Shown here one piece after another: positions 8,174-16,980 of a DNA stretch of 64,000 nucleotides. The translations under genes and the position numbers were made by a program. Source of the stretch: Desulfosarcina ovata subsp. ovata. GTDB taxonomy: Bacteria > Desulfobacterota > Desulfobacteria > Desulfobacterales > Desulfosarcinaceae. Each line of letters opens with the position of its first letter. The first letter of the stretch is position 1. The notes under the pieces are model-generated. The model did not search any database, was not told the DNA's origin, and saw only the letters and a list, made by a program, of their open reading frames with translations. The stretch lies in NCBI RefSeq assembly GCF_009689005.1, contig NZ_AP021879.1, forward strand, positions 1,860,001 to 1,924,000. Reading direction: 5' to 3'.

Positions 8174-8455
8174 TTGACTGACTACCGCATTTTCGAAACC
8201 GACCGGTTTCAAAAGGATCTGATACTTATCGCAAAATCAGGTGAATCAAAATTATATGAAAAACTAAAAGCTTATGTCTACCCTCAGCTAAAAAAGCATC
8301 CCCATTTCGGCACCAATATAAAAAAACTCAAAAACTATACGCCTCCAACGTGGCGCTATCGTATAGGCTCCTGGCGGTTTTTCTATGAAATTGACGAACA
8401 GGAAAATATTATTTTCATGATTGGTGCTCATCATCGCAGCCGAGCATATCGATAA
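8174..8455 (+). CDS. RelE/ParE-like toxin, orphan
   Basis: The C-terminal half has the RelE-superfamily pattern: WRYRIGSWRFFYEIDEQENI, then FMIGAHHRSRAYR. The N-terminal TDYRIFETDRFQKDL matches the usual first strand and helix. The likely start is a TTG at 8174, because the bases just before it are the junction motif AAGTACCTGTCCCT (about 8153-8166), which has replaced the native 5' region. The longer frame from 8087 reads through this repeat. No antitoxin gene is adjacent, so expression is doubtful. The last codons and flank are repeated at 8771-8820. Confidence 0.7.
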   Translation: MTDYRIFETDRFQKDLILIAKSGESKLYEKLKAYVYPQLKKHPHFGTNIKKLKNYTPPTWRYRIGSWRFFYEIDEQENIIFMIGAHHRSRAYR

Positions 8456-8870
8456 GGCAATTTTGTCATGAATGAAGACCTGACCCCCGCTACTTTCTTT
8501 AGTTTCTTAAGGACGTCCCGCAATTCCCCCTTGCATCCTTCCCCCCCTTTGGGGGGGATAAAAGGGGGGGCATGTGCTATTGATCCGGTGCACATTTATT
8601 TTTTCAAATAAAAACGGAGAATAGCCATGCCCCACCCAGTATTGACGATTCTATTGGTTTTGAACAAAATTGCCAAGGAAAATCAGACCGGACCGATCGC
8701 CTGCCATTGGTGCAACAACCAGGTCAATATTATCAAATACGGCACCTACGAGCGCTATGGCTTTTCCGGCCAGCCGAGCATATCGATAAGGCAATTTTGT
8801 CATGAATGAAGACCTGACCCCAGCTACTTTCCAACTTTATTTAGTTTCTTAAGGACGTCCCGCAATTCCC
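8437..8870. repeat. Direct repeats around an IS1-like remnant
   Basis: GCCGAGCATATCGATAAGGC through GACCTGACCCC occurs at about 8441-8486 and again at 8775-8820. Both copies continue into TTAGTTTCTTAAGGACGTCC and CCGCAATTCCCC. The first copy is the natural 3' end of the RelE-like gene, so the second shows that a segment was inserted together with a copy of the toxin tail. Confidence 0.75.
8627..8771 (+). pseudogene. N-terminal remnant resembling an InsA-like zinc-ribbon protein
   Basis: Reads MPHPVLTILLVLNKIAKENQ, then ACHWCNNQVNIIKYGTYERY. The CxxC followed by VxIIKYGTYER resembles the zinc-ribbon start of IS1 InsA-type proteins. The second Cys pair is lost where the frame enters the repeat at about 8771. 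Only the first 48 or so codons are left. Assignment is tentative. Confidence 0.35.
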
Positions 8871-9078
8871 CCCACGGCCAGGCAAGGGACAGCCTGCGGC
8901 TGAAAAAATCGTTGTAAATCGTTGGATTTTTTTAATTCCTTGCTGCCAATCACCCATCTACTAATTTCTTAAACCGCTCTTTTGGGCCCCCAAAACATCG
9001 GTTTAAGACCAAAAAACAGCCTATTTTTAGGCCTAAACCCGCACCAATTAAGCATCCAGCTTGGTCCGACCCCCGGTC
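8804..9078. repeat. Long dispersed repeat, copy 1
   Basis: From GAATGAAGACCTGACCCC to GCATCCAGCTTGG this segment is almost identical to 12669-12930. It contains GGGACAGCCTGCGGCTGAAA and TTTTTAGGCCTAAACCC, and has no gene of its own. It joins the interrupted hicB gene and provides that ORF with a foreign tail. Confidence 0.85.
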
Positions 9079-9219
9079 GAACAGCATTTCTTGAGCCCCA
9101 AGTTTTAGGGATTCCAAGAGTTCCGATTTAGTTCTTTCCTGTGCATTTACGCCTGGAAGATCAATGAGCCAGCCAATCCACCAACCCTCTTTTTTTTTTA
9201 CAACTGCTCGATATTTCAT
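8950..9219 (-). pseudogene. hicB: hicB antitoxin, 3' end replaced by a repeat
   Basis: Residues 1-47 are a HicB N-terminus (MKYRAVVKKKEGWWIGWLID, then LPGVNAQERTKSELLESLK). From about residue 49 the frame lies in the dispersed repeat shared with 12669-12930, giving a tail (CFGGPKERFKKLVDG) unrelated to HicB. The usual C-terminal DNA-binding segment is missing. The GAGGTAG site before the ATG is the end of hicA, so it was translated with hicA. It is probably non-functional as antitoxin. Confidence 0.75.
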
Positions 9220-9314
9220 CGATACTACCTCACAAATGGTATGCCAAGGTCTTTACAAATCTTACGCGCCAATTCATCAACGATTTCATTATGCCTGGGA
9301 ATTTGAGTCTTGAA

Positions 9315-10723
9315 CCAATACTGTTCGGCACATTCATTGATAAGAGTATTGAGCAATAACTTTGGCGATATTCACATCAAATATTTCTAACAAATTATTT
9401 TTTACTGCTAATAACCAGTGAAGACCAATTTTATAAAACTGTTTTAATTTTTCTCCAAGAAGAGTTACTAACCCGCAAACATATGGTCTTTTTGCATTTG
9501 AATTGGAGCATGAAGATGAAGTTAGCAAGGTTTCGTTCTTATTATTTTCTTCAGATTCATGCTCATCTTTTTCATTTTCTCTGCTTATTATTTCCGTATC
9601 TTGTTTGAATGATAATAACAATAGATAAGCAATCATATACAAGTAGAATTGTATCTGTACGCCATGAGGAGATTGGCTCATTAAGTGAATTCCCTTGAAG
9701 GTTCTTTTTATGAAGCGAAAAAAAAGTTCCACTTGCCACCTGTAAGCGTAAAGCATTATAATTTCGTAAGTTGTCAAATCATTTCTGTTTGTGATCAAAA
9801 TGTAGTTTTCGCCCATAGCCGTAAAGCTAACAATACGATAACTTGCTTTGTTTTCATCGCTATTGAATATTATATTTGAATCTGTGATGTCACTGAAAAA
9901 TTTCAAGAATGTATCCGGTACGGTGGCAGTGAGACACTCTTTTACAGTGTACGTCATATTCGACTTTCCGCGAATAATAAAAAATGCATTGCTGTCGGAT
10001 ATCTGCTTGAACAGATTGAAAGCGATATAGCCTCGATCACAGACATATGTAATGCCTTCGCGAAGAATTTGCTTAACAAATTCTTTTTCGGAAAAGTTAC
10101 CTTCCGTACTGATAAATTCGGTTGGAATCATTCGGTTGAGTTCAAAAGATAAATGCATTTTGATCGCATTAGCGGTTTTCTTGTAACAAGCCCATGCCAT
10201 ATTGGAAATGGCCGGAAAAAGCGAACCATCTACAATTAGCATTTTTCCAAGATGACTGATTTCCGGAATTTTATGCAAATCCAATTCTTTTACCAACTGA
10301 TGGAATATATCTTTAAATATTTCTGGGGGATAACGATTAAACGCTTCATTATACATAGACTTCGATGCGACGACCAATCCTAATGCCTTAGCAGTTGGTG
10401 ATGTTTTGATCTCAGTGACGATTTGTCCAACGCTTTTAATTCTGGTTATTATTCCAAAAAGCAAATTTGTGGTGAACGATGATAATGAAAGCTTGTAAGT
10501 GTCCAAATCATTATGGAGACTATTTTGATTAACCTCAATCAATGGTAGCACCGGTGATAGAATTGTTTGAAAAACATTTTTGTCGATGTGTTCGCTCATG
10601 GAGACCTCCTGATTAATTAATTGTACCCACCATGATTAAAACACAAAGCGATCTTTTTGTCCAGTGCTATTTTTTATTTTAATAACAGGATGTTATGGCA
10701 ATATATATGCCGAACAGTATTGG
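9315..10723. mobile_element. IS4-family insertion sequence, complete
   Basis: Terminal inverted repeats CCAATACTGTTCGGCA (9315-9330) and its reverse complement (10708-10723) are perfect over 16 bp. The 7-bp target duplication TCTTGAA is at 9308-9314 and 10724-10730. Length is 1409 bp with one transposase gene. It sits inside hicA. Confidence 0.95.
9334..10599 (-). CDS. IS4-family transposase
   Basis: The 421-residue protein has the IS4 signature Y-(2)-R-(3)-E-(6)-K in YAYRWQVELFFRFIK. LIVDGSLFPAI carries the first catalytic Asp and YVCDRGYIAFNLF the second. No stop or frameshift is present, so the element is probably autonomous. Residues about 337-360 are a low-complexity acidic/polar stretch (RENEKDEHESEENNKNE), an unusual insert between helices of the C-terminal domain. 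Confidence 0.93.
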   Translation of the reverse strand: MSEHIDKNVFQTILSPVLPLIEVNQNSLHNDLDTYKLSLSSFTTNLLFGIITRIKSVGQIVTEIKTSPTAKALGLVVASKSMYNEAFNRYPPEIFKDIFHQLVKELDLHKIPEISHLGKMLIVDGSLFPAISNMAWACYKKTANAIKMHLSFELNRMIPTEFISTEGNFSEKEFVKQILREGITYVCDRGYIAFNLFKQISDSNAFFIIRGKSNMTYTVKECLTATVPDTFLKFFSDITDSNIIFNSDENKASYRIVSFTAMGENYILITNRNDLTTYEIIMLYAYRWQVELFFRFIKRTFKGIHLMSQSPHGVQIQFYLYMIAYLLLLSFKQDTEIISRENEKDEHESEENNKNETLLTSSSCSNSNAKRPYVCGLVTLLGEKLKQFYKIGLHWLLAVKNNLLEIFDVNIAKVIAQYSYQ

Positions 10724-10823
10724 TCTTGAACATACCTTTTTGATAAATTGTATGGCGGCTCCCTTCACGTAAAAGAGAGGCACCATTTTTTTTGAGGTGC
10801 TTTATTAATTGGTGTCTCTTCAT

Positions 10824-11198
10824 CCTATATCATAGGCTGTCACATAAAAAGTCCGGTAATGTTTTGAGTGAATGATCTTCAACTCTCCCATGTTTTGCAC
10901 AGGAATGAACATAGCCGGCGCATTCCTGTCCTCTGATGGTTCTTTTTCAAAAAGATTAATCACAAATAATGGAATATGTAAAGAATGAAGACCTGCCCCT
11001 GTTGCTTGAAATTTGTCCGTGTTCGTCTGTGTGTGTCCGTGGCTAATCCGCAAAGGGTCGCTCCGTCAGACCCACCGAAGGGGCATTTGAACTGAGGGAA
11101 GAACAATCCGCCTATAATTCGATTTTTGGCCTTAAAAATCGCGATATAGACCCTAAATAAGGCATCATTTTAAACTTTTCCGATTTAATTCCAGTTAT
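10824..11198. other. Intergenic repeats upstream of hicA and the IS1634 remnant
   Basis: No gene. It contains AATGAAGACCTGCCCC (about 10985), a variant of the junction motif, then GTCCGTGTTCGTCTGTGTG (CACGGAT-type repeat in reverse). TTTTTGGCCTTAAAAATCG, which echoes the dispersed repeat at 8804 and 12669, follows. Confidence 0.45.
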
Positions 11199-12335
11199 TT
11201 GACTTGGCCCGTCCCCAATTTCACGCTAAAATCAAAAGAAAAACGCTCAGACTGTCCCTTGGTAACTTTGGCTTTAGTTTTGGACAGTAGCGGCTTTCCA
11301 AGAAGAAGTAAAATATTTTCCGGAAACGTTAGTGAGCCATCAACACTGGAAGAAATGATTTCAAGTTTGAATAAACCATCAGAAAGTTCATTAGAAGACG
11401 ATAAGCAGATGAGTGTTTTTGATAAAAAGAAACCAGTCGTCGTAATGGATGCCGGGATAGCAACAAACGATAATGTACAATGGTTGCAGGCGAATCATTA
11501 CCGATACCTTGTTGTCAGCAGGAAAAGACATAGAGAATTTAATCATGATAAAGCTGTTGAAGTAAAAAGAGATAAGGATTACATTGTTAAAGCGTACAAA
11601 AAATATGTCAAGGAAACAGAAGAGACTGAAATTTATTGTCATTCAAGTGAGCGAGCAAAAAAGGATCAGAGCATTTAAAATCGATTTTCAGAAAGATTTG
11701 AAGCAGACTTAAAATCATTGAACGATGGTTTAAATCAAAAAGGTCGGCTAAAGATTTATGAGAAGGTTGTTGAAAAAGTAGGACGGCTGAAACAAAAATA
11801 TACCAAAGCTGCTAAAAATTATGAGATTACCATCCATAAAGATAAAGGATCAAAGAAGGCGACAAAGATTACCTGGAAGATAAAAAAAAATTCTGATTCT
11901 TCAGATTCAAATCCAGGCGTTTATTGTTTGAGAACAAACTTGAACGATCTGGATGAAACTATTCTTTGGCGTACATATACGATGTTGACTGATCTTGAAG
12001 CTGTATTTCGAAGTTTAAAATCGGAGTTGGGTTTACGGCCGGTGTTTCATCAAATAACGAGGAGAGTAAAAGGACATCTCTTTATCACATTATTAGCTTA
12101 TCACCACGTTCATACAATCAGGTTTAGACTTAAAGAAAATGGGATTCATACAAGTTGGTCCGATTTGAGAAAAGAATTAGACGGCCAAAATCGAACAACA
12201 GCAGTAATGAGAAGTAAAAATGGCGAGATAATACATGTTAGAAAAAGCACAAAAGCAGAGTCTCGTCAGCTAAAAATTTATGATGCACTGGGTGTACCTC
12301 ATAGTCCAGGAAAAGTGGTGAAATATGAGGTATAA
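11199..12335 (+). pseudogene. IS1634-family transposase remnant with an in-frame stop
   Basis: One frame carries GFPRRSKIFSGNVSEPSTLE, VVVMDAGIATNDNVQWLQ and YLVVSRKRHREF, then a TAA at 11676-11678. After this stop the same frame continues with RFSERFEADLKSL, then TMLTDLEAVFRSLKSELGLR and GHLFITLLAYHHV. These are catalytic-core and C-terminal blocks of IS1634 transposases. The N-terminal third is missing and the ORF begins only at a TTG. It is different in sequence from the intact IS1634 at 17114-18790. Confidence 0.82.
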
Positions 12336-12967
12336 AAAATAAGTAGTGCCATAAACGCCTTAGCGTATGACTCAACTATTAGAAATTACAGTAAATATTA
12401 AATTCAAGCGGAAAAGATGGGTTAAGGACGTCCCGCAATTCCCGCTTTTCTCGCATTTCCAGCTATGCCCTATGAGCAATCAGCTTTTTTTCTTGAATCC
12501 TGGAATCCTTGAACCCGTTTCCATCACCTACCACCCTTTATCCCTTCCCATACACCCAGTATATTTCCGAATACAAAATTCAACTTAATTTTGGCGAAGC
12601 CAACCGTCCCTTATCTTCTTTGCGATCTCTGCGGCTTTGCGTGAGGCAATTGGTTTCTGATCTTGTCAAGAATGAAGACCTGACCCCCGCTACTTTCTTT
12701 AGTTTCTTAAGGACGTCCCGCAATTGCTTCGGCCAGGCAAGGGACAGCCTGCGGCTGAAAAAATCGTTGTAAATCGTTGGATTTTTTTAATTCCTTGCTG
12801 CCAATCACCCATCTGCTAATTTCTTAAACCGCTCTTTTGGGCCCCCAAAACATCGGTTTAAGACCAAAAAACAGCCTATTTTTAGGCCTAAACCCGCACC
12901 AATTAAGCATCCAGCTTGGCGACCCCGGTCGCTACAACCCCGGTCGCTACAGATATTTATTGTCTTT
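12336..12967. repeat. Intergenic region with dispersed repeat copy 2
   Basis: No gene is visible. At 12420-12443 is a short GTTAAGGACGTCCCGCAATT copy. At 12590-12655 there is CTTTGCGATCTCTGCGGC (relative of the repeats at 57-61 kb). Bases 12669-12930 are the second copy of the long repeat at 8804-9078. The two copies flank a 3.6-kb block and could recombine. Confidence 0.75.
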
Positions 12968-13114
12968 TCAGTATGTTTGCTTGGTGCGACCCCACAAAAA
13001 ATTGGGATCGTCTATGGCCTGGGCAAAGCGTTTGATGTCTTTTTCGGTTACATCATAACTACGAACTGTTTGAATACCGATCCGTCCAATTGCAGCTGAT
13101 GGGATTTTATTCAT
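12968..13114 (-). pseudogene. N-terminal fragment of a MaoC-like hydratase
   Basis: The 48-codon frame reads MNKIPSAAIGRIGIQTVRSY, then DVTEKDIKRFAQAIDDPN, the start of the MaoC_dehydratase N-terminal (hot-dog) domain. A GGCAG-like site precedes the ATG at 13114. It stops at TGA 12968-12970 after FLWGRTKQTY, right where the neighbouring repeat region begins, so some 100 residues are lost. Confidence 0.55.
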
Positions 13115-13295
13115 TCAATCTGCCTTTCAAAGTGCTATTTGCTCCAAATCCAAGTCTTAGTTTTGGACATTATCTCGGACCTAAATTACTATCCTGAACC
13201 AAATTTGCACACAGGAGTGAAAAAAGTTGTACCATTCAGGGGCAAGTGGTGTATTGAAAAGGCTGTCAATCCAAAAAAAATCTGCGAGCGCAGGG

Positions 13296-14393
13296 TTAGC
13301 TCGGTCTCTCCGCCAATTGGCGATACAATTCATAATATTGTTGAGCCATATGCTCAGCAGAAAACCGTTGTTCGACCTTTTTTCTTGCCGCCAGTCCCAT
13401 TTTCATACGCAGTTCAAAATTTTGCAGCAACAATATTTTTTCTGCAAAATCCTCCGGCTTCCGGGTTGGGATCAGAAAGCCGTCAATGCCATCATCAATA
13501 ATTTCGACGATTCCACCAACTTTGGGAGCCACAACAGGCAAACCATGGGACATGGCCTCCAATATGCTCATGGGGATACCTTCGTGTACGGATGTGTTGA
13601 TATAAATATCCAAACCTCTATAGAACGGCGCCATATCATGTTGATGACCGCGTAGATGGAATGCACCATCAAGTGAGTATTTTGAAATTTGAGTTTCCAA
13701 TTTGGGTCGTTCAGGGCCGTCTCCTGCGATTTCAAAGCGAATATTTTTATCGCGATTTGTAACGCACTTGGCGATCTCAACTAATAAAGTATAATCTTTG
13801 ACAGGAAAAAATCGCCCGGCCGATCCTGCCACAGAATATTGTCGAGTCGTTGGCAATTGATATGGCGGCAACTTTATACCGTTATGCAGGATACAGACGT
13901 TTTTCGGGTTAGCCCTGCAATCATTGATAAAAAAGCCACTGATGTTTTTAGAAACCCCCACCAGAGAATTAAATTGATGCCCAAGGAGATATTGATTTAT
14001 TCTGGATTTAATCCGCGCCCCGATTCCCTGACGCACTGTGGATTCGGACATGCCATGTTGAGTCGTTATCAAGACAGCTTTATTCCCAACTCCTCCAGCT
14101 AAAAATGCAAGAAGATTTTCTTTATAGCGATGTGCATGAATGATATCAGGTGCATTTGATTTTATTAGGTTACGTGTTTTCCAGAAAAGTGGAATAAAAG
14201 TATGTTTGCTTTCATCAATAATATCAACATGGACACCCAAAGAACGAATTTCTGCTGCGAGCCGATTCTCATTGAGTAGCAATACCGAAAGCTCCACATC
14301 ACGATAGCGTCGTAACTGCCCAATAAGTTGCCAAATCATTACCTCGGCGCCAGCCCATAGGTCTCCCGAGGCTATTGTCGTGACTTTCAGCAT
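13296..14393 (-). CDS. Glycosyltransferase family 4 (GT-B)
   Basis: The 365-residue protein begins MLKVTTIASGDLWAGAEVM (donor-independent G-x-G-A-E motif). DIIHAHRYKENLLAFL follows, then the C-terminal Rossmann domain with GSAGRFFPVKDYTLLVE and YINTSVHEGIPMSILEAMSH. This EGIPMSILEAM block is the ExxxxxxxE nucleotide-sugar motif of GT4. I start at 14393 because the sequence before it (26 extra residues to 14471) overlaps the upstream gene and has no family match. It lies 53 bases downstream of the deacetylase, probably in one transcript. The acceptor and sugar cannot be told from sequence. Confidence 0.88.
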   Translation of the reverse strand: MLKVTTIASGDLWAGAEVMIWQLIGQLRRYRDVELSVLLLNENRLAAEIRSLGVHVDIIDESKHTFIPLFWKTRNLIKSNAPDIIHAHRYKENLLAFLAGGVGNKAVLITTQHGMSESTVRQGIGARIKSRINQYLLGHQFNSLVGVSKNISGFFINDCRANPKNVCILHNGIKLPPYQLPTTRQYSVAGSAGRFFPVKDYTLLVEIAKCVTNRDKNIRFEIAGDGPERPKLETQISKYSLDGAFHLRGHQHDMAPFYRGLDIYINTSVHEGIPMSILEAMSHGLPVVAPKVGGIVEIIDDGIDGFLIPTRKPEDFAEKILLLQNFELRMKMGLAARKKVEQRFSAEHMAQQYYELYRQLAERPS

Positions 14394-14446
14394 ATTAATT
14401 TTTTCAAGCAACTGCAGTATAAAGTTTTCAACATCATATCGCGCAC

Positions 14447-15508
14447 TTAAAAAATACCTGCAATGCGGCAACCAAACATAGCCGGCGTTGAAGTTATGTC
14501 CTGGTGTATGCCGATACGTTTCAATTTAAAGCAATTCGAACCAATTCGATTCCAGCCTTTTTCTGTTGTAACTGCCAAGTGATATCCTGCCTTTTTTACC
14601 ATTTGCAATATTTGCTCATCGTAATTTCCATTGGGATAACAAAATGGTATAAAAGATTCATCCACAACCTTTTTTTCAAGCAATATTCTCTTTGATTCGG
14701 TTAACTCCATTTCAATTTCATTTTGGCTGCAGTTGGTAAGAATAGGGTGTTTGTGCGTGTGTGACCCTATGGTAATTAATCCTGAGTTTTTCATTTCTTC
14801 TATTTGTTCCCAATTCACAAACGGCATACCTGATGGTGAAGAAGAAATACCAAACCTTAAAGAAATTTCTTTAATGGTAGATTCAATTTTTTCAATTGAC
14901 TCAATTTTAAGTCGCTCAATGCTCTTTTCGATGCGATTTGAAATAGCTCCATCTATCGAAAGGATTTCATTTACCAAGTTATTTATTGGGATAGCCTTTT
15001 TCTCATTAATTTTATAATCCTCTACCTGACAAAGAAGAAAAGATAGCCGATCAGTCCAAAACCATTTTTTTTTGCCAATGAATGCGGTCGGAACAAAGAG
15101 AGTAGCGGGGATATTATGTTCTTTTAAAATAGGAAAGGCATTATGGTAGAAGTCAATCCAACCATCGTCAAATGTTAAGCAACAACAGGGTTGAGGATTA
15201 TAAACAGAAGCTTTTTGATTATAGCTTTGATAAGAAAGAAGAGTTCTTAAAGGCTTTATACTACAAATCTCTTTAATAGTTCTTAAATTTTCTTCAAAAG
15301 TTTGGGGGGTTACATACATGCCACTCTGCAAGTATGCCCCGACCTCTTCCTTTTTTATAATTCGATGGTACATTAAAATAATCGATCCATTATTTTTTAA
15401 TGTGGCACACTTTCTTTGCCAATATTTTAGAGCATTTAAAATGTTGACTGTAGAATTTTTTGAAATTGATTTTAATTTGGATGTAAAATTCATTAAAACA
15501 TAATCCAT
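14447..15508 (-). CDS. Polysaccharide deacetylase (NodB-type)
   Basis: The 353-residue protein has NGSIILMYHRI near residue 40, CCLTFDDGWIDFYHNAFPIL (TFDDG, catalytic Asp and metal Asp) and ITIGSHTHKHPIL (HxxxH metal ligands). FCYPNGNYD completes the NodB domain. No signal peptide, but such enzymes in EPS loci can be periplasmic via neighbours. It resembles the deacetylases found in exosortase-associated EPS loci. Expected reaction: removal of N-acetyl groups from a GlcNAc-type glycan. It is followed by the GT4 gene. Confidence 0.88.
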   Translation of the reverse strand: MDYVLMNFTSKLKSISKNSTVNILNALKYWQRKCATLKNNGSIILMYHRIIKKEEVGAYLQSGMYVTPQTFEENLRTIKEICSIKPLRTLLSYQSYNQKASVYNPQPCCCLTFDDGWIDFYHNAFPILKEHNIPATLFVPTAFIGKKKWFWTDRLSFLLCQVEDYKINEKKAIPINNLVNEILSIDGAISNRIEKSIERLKIESIEKIESTIKEISLRFGISSSPSGMPFVNWEQIEEMKNSGLITIGSHTHKHPILTNCSQNEIEMELTESKRILLEKKVVDESFIPFCYPNGNYDEQILQMVKKAGYHLAVTTEKGWNRIGSNCFKLKRIGIHQDITSTPAMFGCRIAGIF

Positions 15509-16116
15509 AACAACGTAATTTTAGCAATAAGGTTGAGTTGCCTAAAAGTATAGCGACTCTGTATACAAAATTATCTTTAGCAAATTTTCATCTATTACCG
15601 ACAACCTGCTTAGCGGGTGGTTTGATGAAGCCCCATCCGAGGAGGGCGATGTTGTTGGGAAAGCCCTTTTTGGTTGCTTGGGCATAGCCCAAGGCTTAAT
15701 TTACTGCAACTATGCCAAATAGTACCTGGTCATTGGTTTTGTATATAATTTTCTTAGGGTTACGAAGCTAAATGGAGCTCAAATTGCCTCATTAATTGAA
15801 TTCTTCCTATTTTGCATACCTTAAAGGTGGGGTTCATGCTTCTAAGGAGGCATTTCTTCAACTTTGCAAACCGCATTGCAATGTTTAGGCATTTATCATT
15901 GCCAAAGCATATGGGATAAGTTAGTTGGCATTCATTATGCATACTTGGTATTTCAAAAAGGATATTGAGCTATTTAAAACATTCACTTATAGCCTATGTC
16001 TTTTTTGTGGAGGATGCGATATTTAAAAGAAATTTTAATTTACGGCATATATTTTGCTTATCCCTATTAAGAACACAATGCATCTCCAATCTAAACACCA
16101 GCAAAAGGAGTTTATA
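15509..16116. other. Divergent intergenic region
   Basis: It separates the minus-strand EPS genes from the plus-strand secreted protein gene. It contains repeat elements A and B (15597-15714). The rest is AT-rich with no ORF. A promoter for the secreted protein gene should lie at about 15950-16100, but I cannot place it confidently. Confidence 0.5.
15597..15714. repeat. Intergenic repeat elements A and B, joined
   Basis: A (15597-15667) includes GCTTAGCGGGTGGTTTGATG and GGAGGGCGATGTTGTTGGG; it recurs at 28327-28399. B (15671-15714) includes GGGCATAGCCCAAGGCTTAA and TTTACTGCAACTATGC; it recurs at 31686-31756 and 35693-35759. B forms a hairpin around GGGCATAGCCC. All copies lie between genes of the EPS locus. 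Confidence 0.8.
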
Positions 16117-16980
16117 GTGGCAAAAATATTTAAAATTTTTCTCGCAACCTGCATTTTCTGCCTATTCACGGGGCTGGCATTTGGCAAAACACTTTTTTCG
16201 GATAGCCTGAATTGGTCAGGAAGCGATTTTAATGGTTCTGGTGGATGGCAATACGTTAACTTTGAAAAACTTTCAACGGGTGGTGTAAACAATAGCGGCT
16301 GTATGCGCGACTATGGCACGGGAGGAAAAGCGTATATAGACATTGAAGGTTTAGGCAATTATTTAGAACTTTATATTCGATTCTACGCAAAAGTTGAGAA
16401 AAGCACAGCTGGACAGAAGTGGTTAAAAATATTTGGGCAAAGAGCGGATGGAGATAGTAGTACATATGCAAATGTTACTTTTGGCAGAGTGTATGAAACT
16501 GGATATCTTAAGCAAATAAGCTATGGTGCCTCGGGAGCGGCGAGAGACACATCCAATGTTGAAGATTATAATTTATCTGGTTTATTTTTCCCCAGTTCTG
16601 AATGGACTTGTTATGAGTATCACATCAAATTTGCCCAAGCCCCGGAATGGAATAACGGTATCTTTGAAGCATGGGTTGATGGGGTAAAAGTTGCTGCGCA
16701 TTACAATATTAACAACAGGGGCACTGAGCAGTCAGGGCTTTATATTGATGAGATTAATTTTGATGGGTACGGACAGTCCTCAGACTCAGCTATTGGATAT
16801 CGATATATCGATGAAGTTGTTGTTTCAACGGAACCCATCGGAACTTTGGATAGTGATCAATCTAATACTTCCTCACTCACAGCTCCCGAAAATTTTAGGG
16901 TTCAAGAATTAAATCTTACATTTCGCACGAGTGAAACGGTAATTACCAAGTTTATTGCTCAAGGCGGGGCAAGTCTATAA
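16117..16980 (+). pseudogene. Secreted beta-sandwich-like protein, 3' end taken over by an IS1634 element
   Basis: A GTG start at 16117 is preceded by AAAAGGAG 6 bases upstream. The product starts MAKIFKIFLATCIFCLF and has a signal peptide cut near GLAFGK. The mature part (FSDSLNWSGSDFNGSGGWQY, WLKIFGQRADGD, GIFEAWVDGVKVAAHYNIN, YIDEVVVSTEPIG) looks like a concanavalin/LamG or polysaccharide-lyase-like beta sandwich, then the start of an Fn3-like stretch (TAPENFRVQ). Native coding ends at 16914; the last 21 codons are IS sequence. If the IS is removed the frame meets TAA at once, so the original end may be near here. A role in EPS binding or cleavage is inferred. Confidence 0.65.

Larger units (their letters stand above)
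9225..10823 (-). pseudogene. hicA: hicA toxin disrupted by an IS4 element
   Basis: The 5' part (10823 to 10724, MKRHQLIKHLKKNG, then LREGSRHTIYQK) and the 3' part (9314 to 9225, RHNEIVDELARKICKDLGI) are the two halves of a HicA RNase. Removing the element at 9315-10723 and one copy of the TCTTGAA target duplication restores a continuous frame across KGMFKTQIPRHNE, about 60 residues, with the GSRH histidine in place. hicB follows at 9219. This is a clean insertional inactivation of the toxin next to a truncated antitoxin. Confidence 0.88.

Noticed and set aside
10820-11053. Minus-strand ORF of 77 residues upstream of hicA
   Set aside because: It reads through repeat sequence (GTCCGTGTTCGTCTGTGTG) and has no recognisable domain.
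13139-13655. Plus-strand ORFs of 120 and 142 residues
   Set aside because: Largely antisense to the GT4 gene at 13296-14393.
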